Shown piece by piece: positions 63,687 to 64,000 of a stretch of 64,000 nt of DNA. Numbering within the stretch: the stretch's first letter is position 1; each line of letters opens with the position of its first letter. The notes beneath the pieces are model-generated. The model did not search any database, was not told where the DNA came from, and saw nothing but the letters and a program-made list of their open reading frames with translations. The position numbers and the translations under genes were made by a program. The stretch comes from Bacillus cytotoxicus (lineage in GTDB: Bacteria; Bacillota; Bacilli; Bacillales; Bacillaceae_G), in NCBI RefSeq assembly GCF_023715645.1, contig NZ_JAMBOP010000002.1:62001-126000 (forward strand), in the 5' to 3' direction.

Positions 63687-63745
63687 GTAGGTACAACAGG
63701 ACTAACCCTTGTACCTACACGTTTTTTCACGCTAGGTTCAAGGGT
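63687..63745 (-). promoter_or_regulatory. his attenuator alternative pairing segments
   Basis: In RNA order: segment 1 AACCCTTGAACC (just after the leader stop), segment 2 GTAGGTACAAGGGTT, segment 3 TTGTACCTACAT, segment 4 ATGTAGGTA inside the terminator arm. 1:2, 2:3 and 3:4 are all strongly complementary, and 3:4 excludes the terminator. Confidence 0.8.
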
Positions 63746-63802
63746 TTATATATGATGATGTTGTGTAAATAAAATGACTGATTGCAAAGTAAACATTTTC
63801 AT
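63746..63802 (-). CDS. His operon leader peptide
   Basis: 18-residue peptide MKMFTLQSVILFTQHHHI. AGGAGAAAGGGAG stands 2-6 bases before the ATG, and the three consecutive CAT codons are two codons before the stop. Too short to be an ordinary gene. Its composition, position between promoter and attenuator, and the regulatory segment starting one base after its stop codon indicate a histidine-sensing leader peptide like enterobacterial HisL, made here without sequence similarity to it. Confidence 0.8.
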   Translation of the reverse strand: MKMFTLQSVILFTQHHHI

Positions 63803-63831
63803 TACTCCCTTTCTCCTCTTAGTTTGAAGTC

Positions 63832-63860
63832 AGTATACTGCCAATTAAACAGAAAGTAAA
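63832..63860 (-). promoter_or_regulatory. his operon promoter
   Basis: TTTACT (-35, 63855-63860), 17-bp spacer, TATACT (-10, 63832-63837). The predicted start near 63825 gives a leader RNA of about 190 nt to the end of the attenuator. The -35 lies inside the hairpin of the upstream gene. Confidence 0.65.
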
Positions 63861-63875
63861 TAACTTTCTGTTTAA
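63845..63875 (-). terminator. Hairpin at the end of the upstream gene
   Basis: TAAACAGAAAGT and ACTTTCTGTTTA arms (12 bp) around a 5-base loop, overlapping the stop codon at 63872. The T tail is poor; it may also overlap the his promoter. Confidence 0.55.
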
Positions 63876-64000
63876 TTTGAATTAATTACTATTTCATTCT
63901 CTAAGTCTATTTCTATCACCGTCTGCGGCGCTACAGATGCAAGCTGCTTACGAATTTCCTTTCCCATTATCGCCATCTCCCTACTAGTACCTGCTCTTCC
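63872..64000 (-). CDS. Unknown protein, C-terminal 42 residues only
   Basis: An open frame enters from the right edge and ends at 63872 (TAA). The visible part includes MGKEIRKQLASVAPQTVIEI and ends EIVINSN. An internal ATG (MAIMGKEIRK) with GGGAG only 1-2 bases away is a poor start, so the gene more likely begins outside. Not recognised. Confidence 0.5.
   Translation of the reverse strand, partial: GRAGTSREMAIMGKEIRKQLASVAPQTVIEIDLENEIVINSN

Noticed and set aside
63636-63745. T-box ahead of the his operon
   Set aside because: No GGTGG-N-ACCG-type T-box sequence, Stem I or specifier loop; the leader peptide with alternative hairpins explains the region better.

Overview
The window is chromosomal DNA of a Bacillus cereus-group organism. 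It is low in GC and has strong GGAGG-type ribosome binding sites. Sporulation genes are present (spmAB, dacB, a CotB-like coat gene), as is the Bacillus-type rluB-resABC-resDE neighbourhood. About twenty copies of a short dispersed intergenic repeat, of the kind described in this group as bcr elements, are scattered between genes. The species cannot be fixed from the sequence alone. No rRNA, tRNA, CRISPR, prophage or full-length insertion sequence was seen.

Layout. 1-11.2 kb (minus strand): resE (cut by the window edge), resD, resC, resB, resA, rluB, then spmB, spmA, dacB, an Fe/Mn superoxide dismutase with an N-terminal extension, and ypuI. 11.9-19.7 kb: mprF, a membrane-anchored unknown, deoD, an orphan sensor kinase, a short tyrosine-recombinase-like gene behind PhoP-like repeats, and a 64-aa protein. 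At 19.77-19.91 kb a Fur box lies inside a strong promoter followed by a short C-rich transcript and terminator, a good candidate for an FsrA-type small RNA. 19.9-34 kb: DUF72, CotB-like, class A PBP, DUF47-Pit phosphate pair, TauE/SafE, a Crp/Fnr-type regulator convergent with hmp, several small or unknown proteins, a methyltransferase. 34.5-40 kb: a 5'-nucleotidase-family enzyme and a liaI-liaH-liaF-liaS-liaR envelope-stress operon. 40-50.3 kb: four metabolite-related loci, three of them under recognisable RNA switches: a SAM-I riboswitch before an NhaC-type transporter (probable methionine uptake), a T-box with a probable Trp specifier before an NSS-family transporter, and a lysine riboswitch before lysA; a DAACS glutamate/aspartate carrier has no switch. 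50.3-55.9 kb: DUF3888, an LtaS-family enzyme, pssA, a 2-hydroxyacid dehydrogenase and palindromic repeats. 56-64 kb: a compact ten-gene histidine operon (hisZGDBHAFIE plus a PHP histidinol phosphatase).

The most striking observation is the 5' leader of the histidine operon. It encodes an 18-residue peptide ending in His-His-His-Ile with its own ribosome binding site. The peptide is followed by RNA segments that can pair alternately 1:2, 2:3, 3:4 and 4:5, with 4:5 being a perfect 14-bp intrinsic terminator. This is the architecture of ribosome-stalling attenuation as known for enterobacterial his operons, here in a Bacillus. Other items worth checking are a 244-bp non-autonomous element with GTAA-starting inverted ends and an 8-bp target duplication (IS66-like MITE), and a perfect 23-bp palindrome carrying a T8 run where a membrane-protein gene loses its frame.
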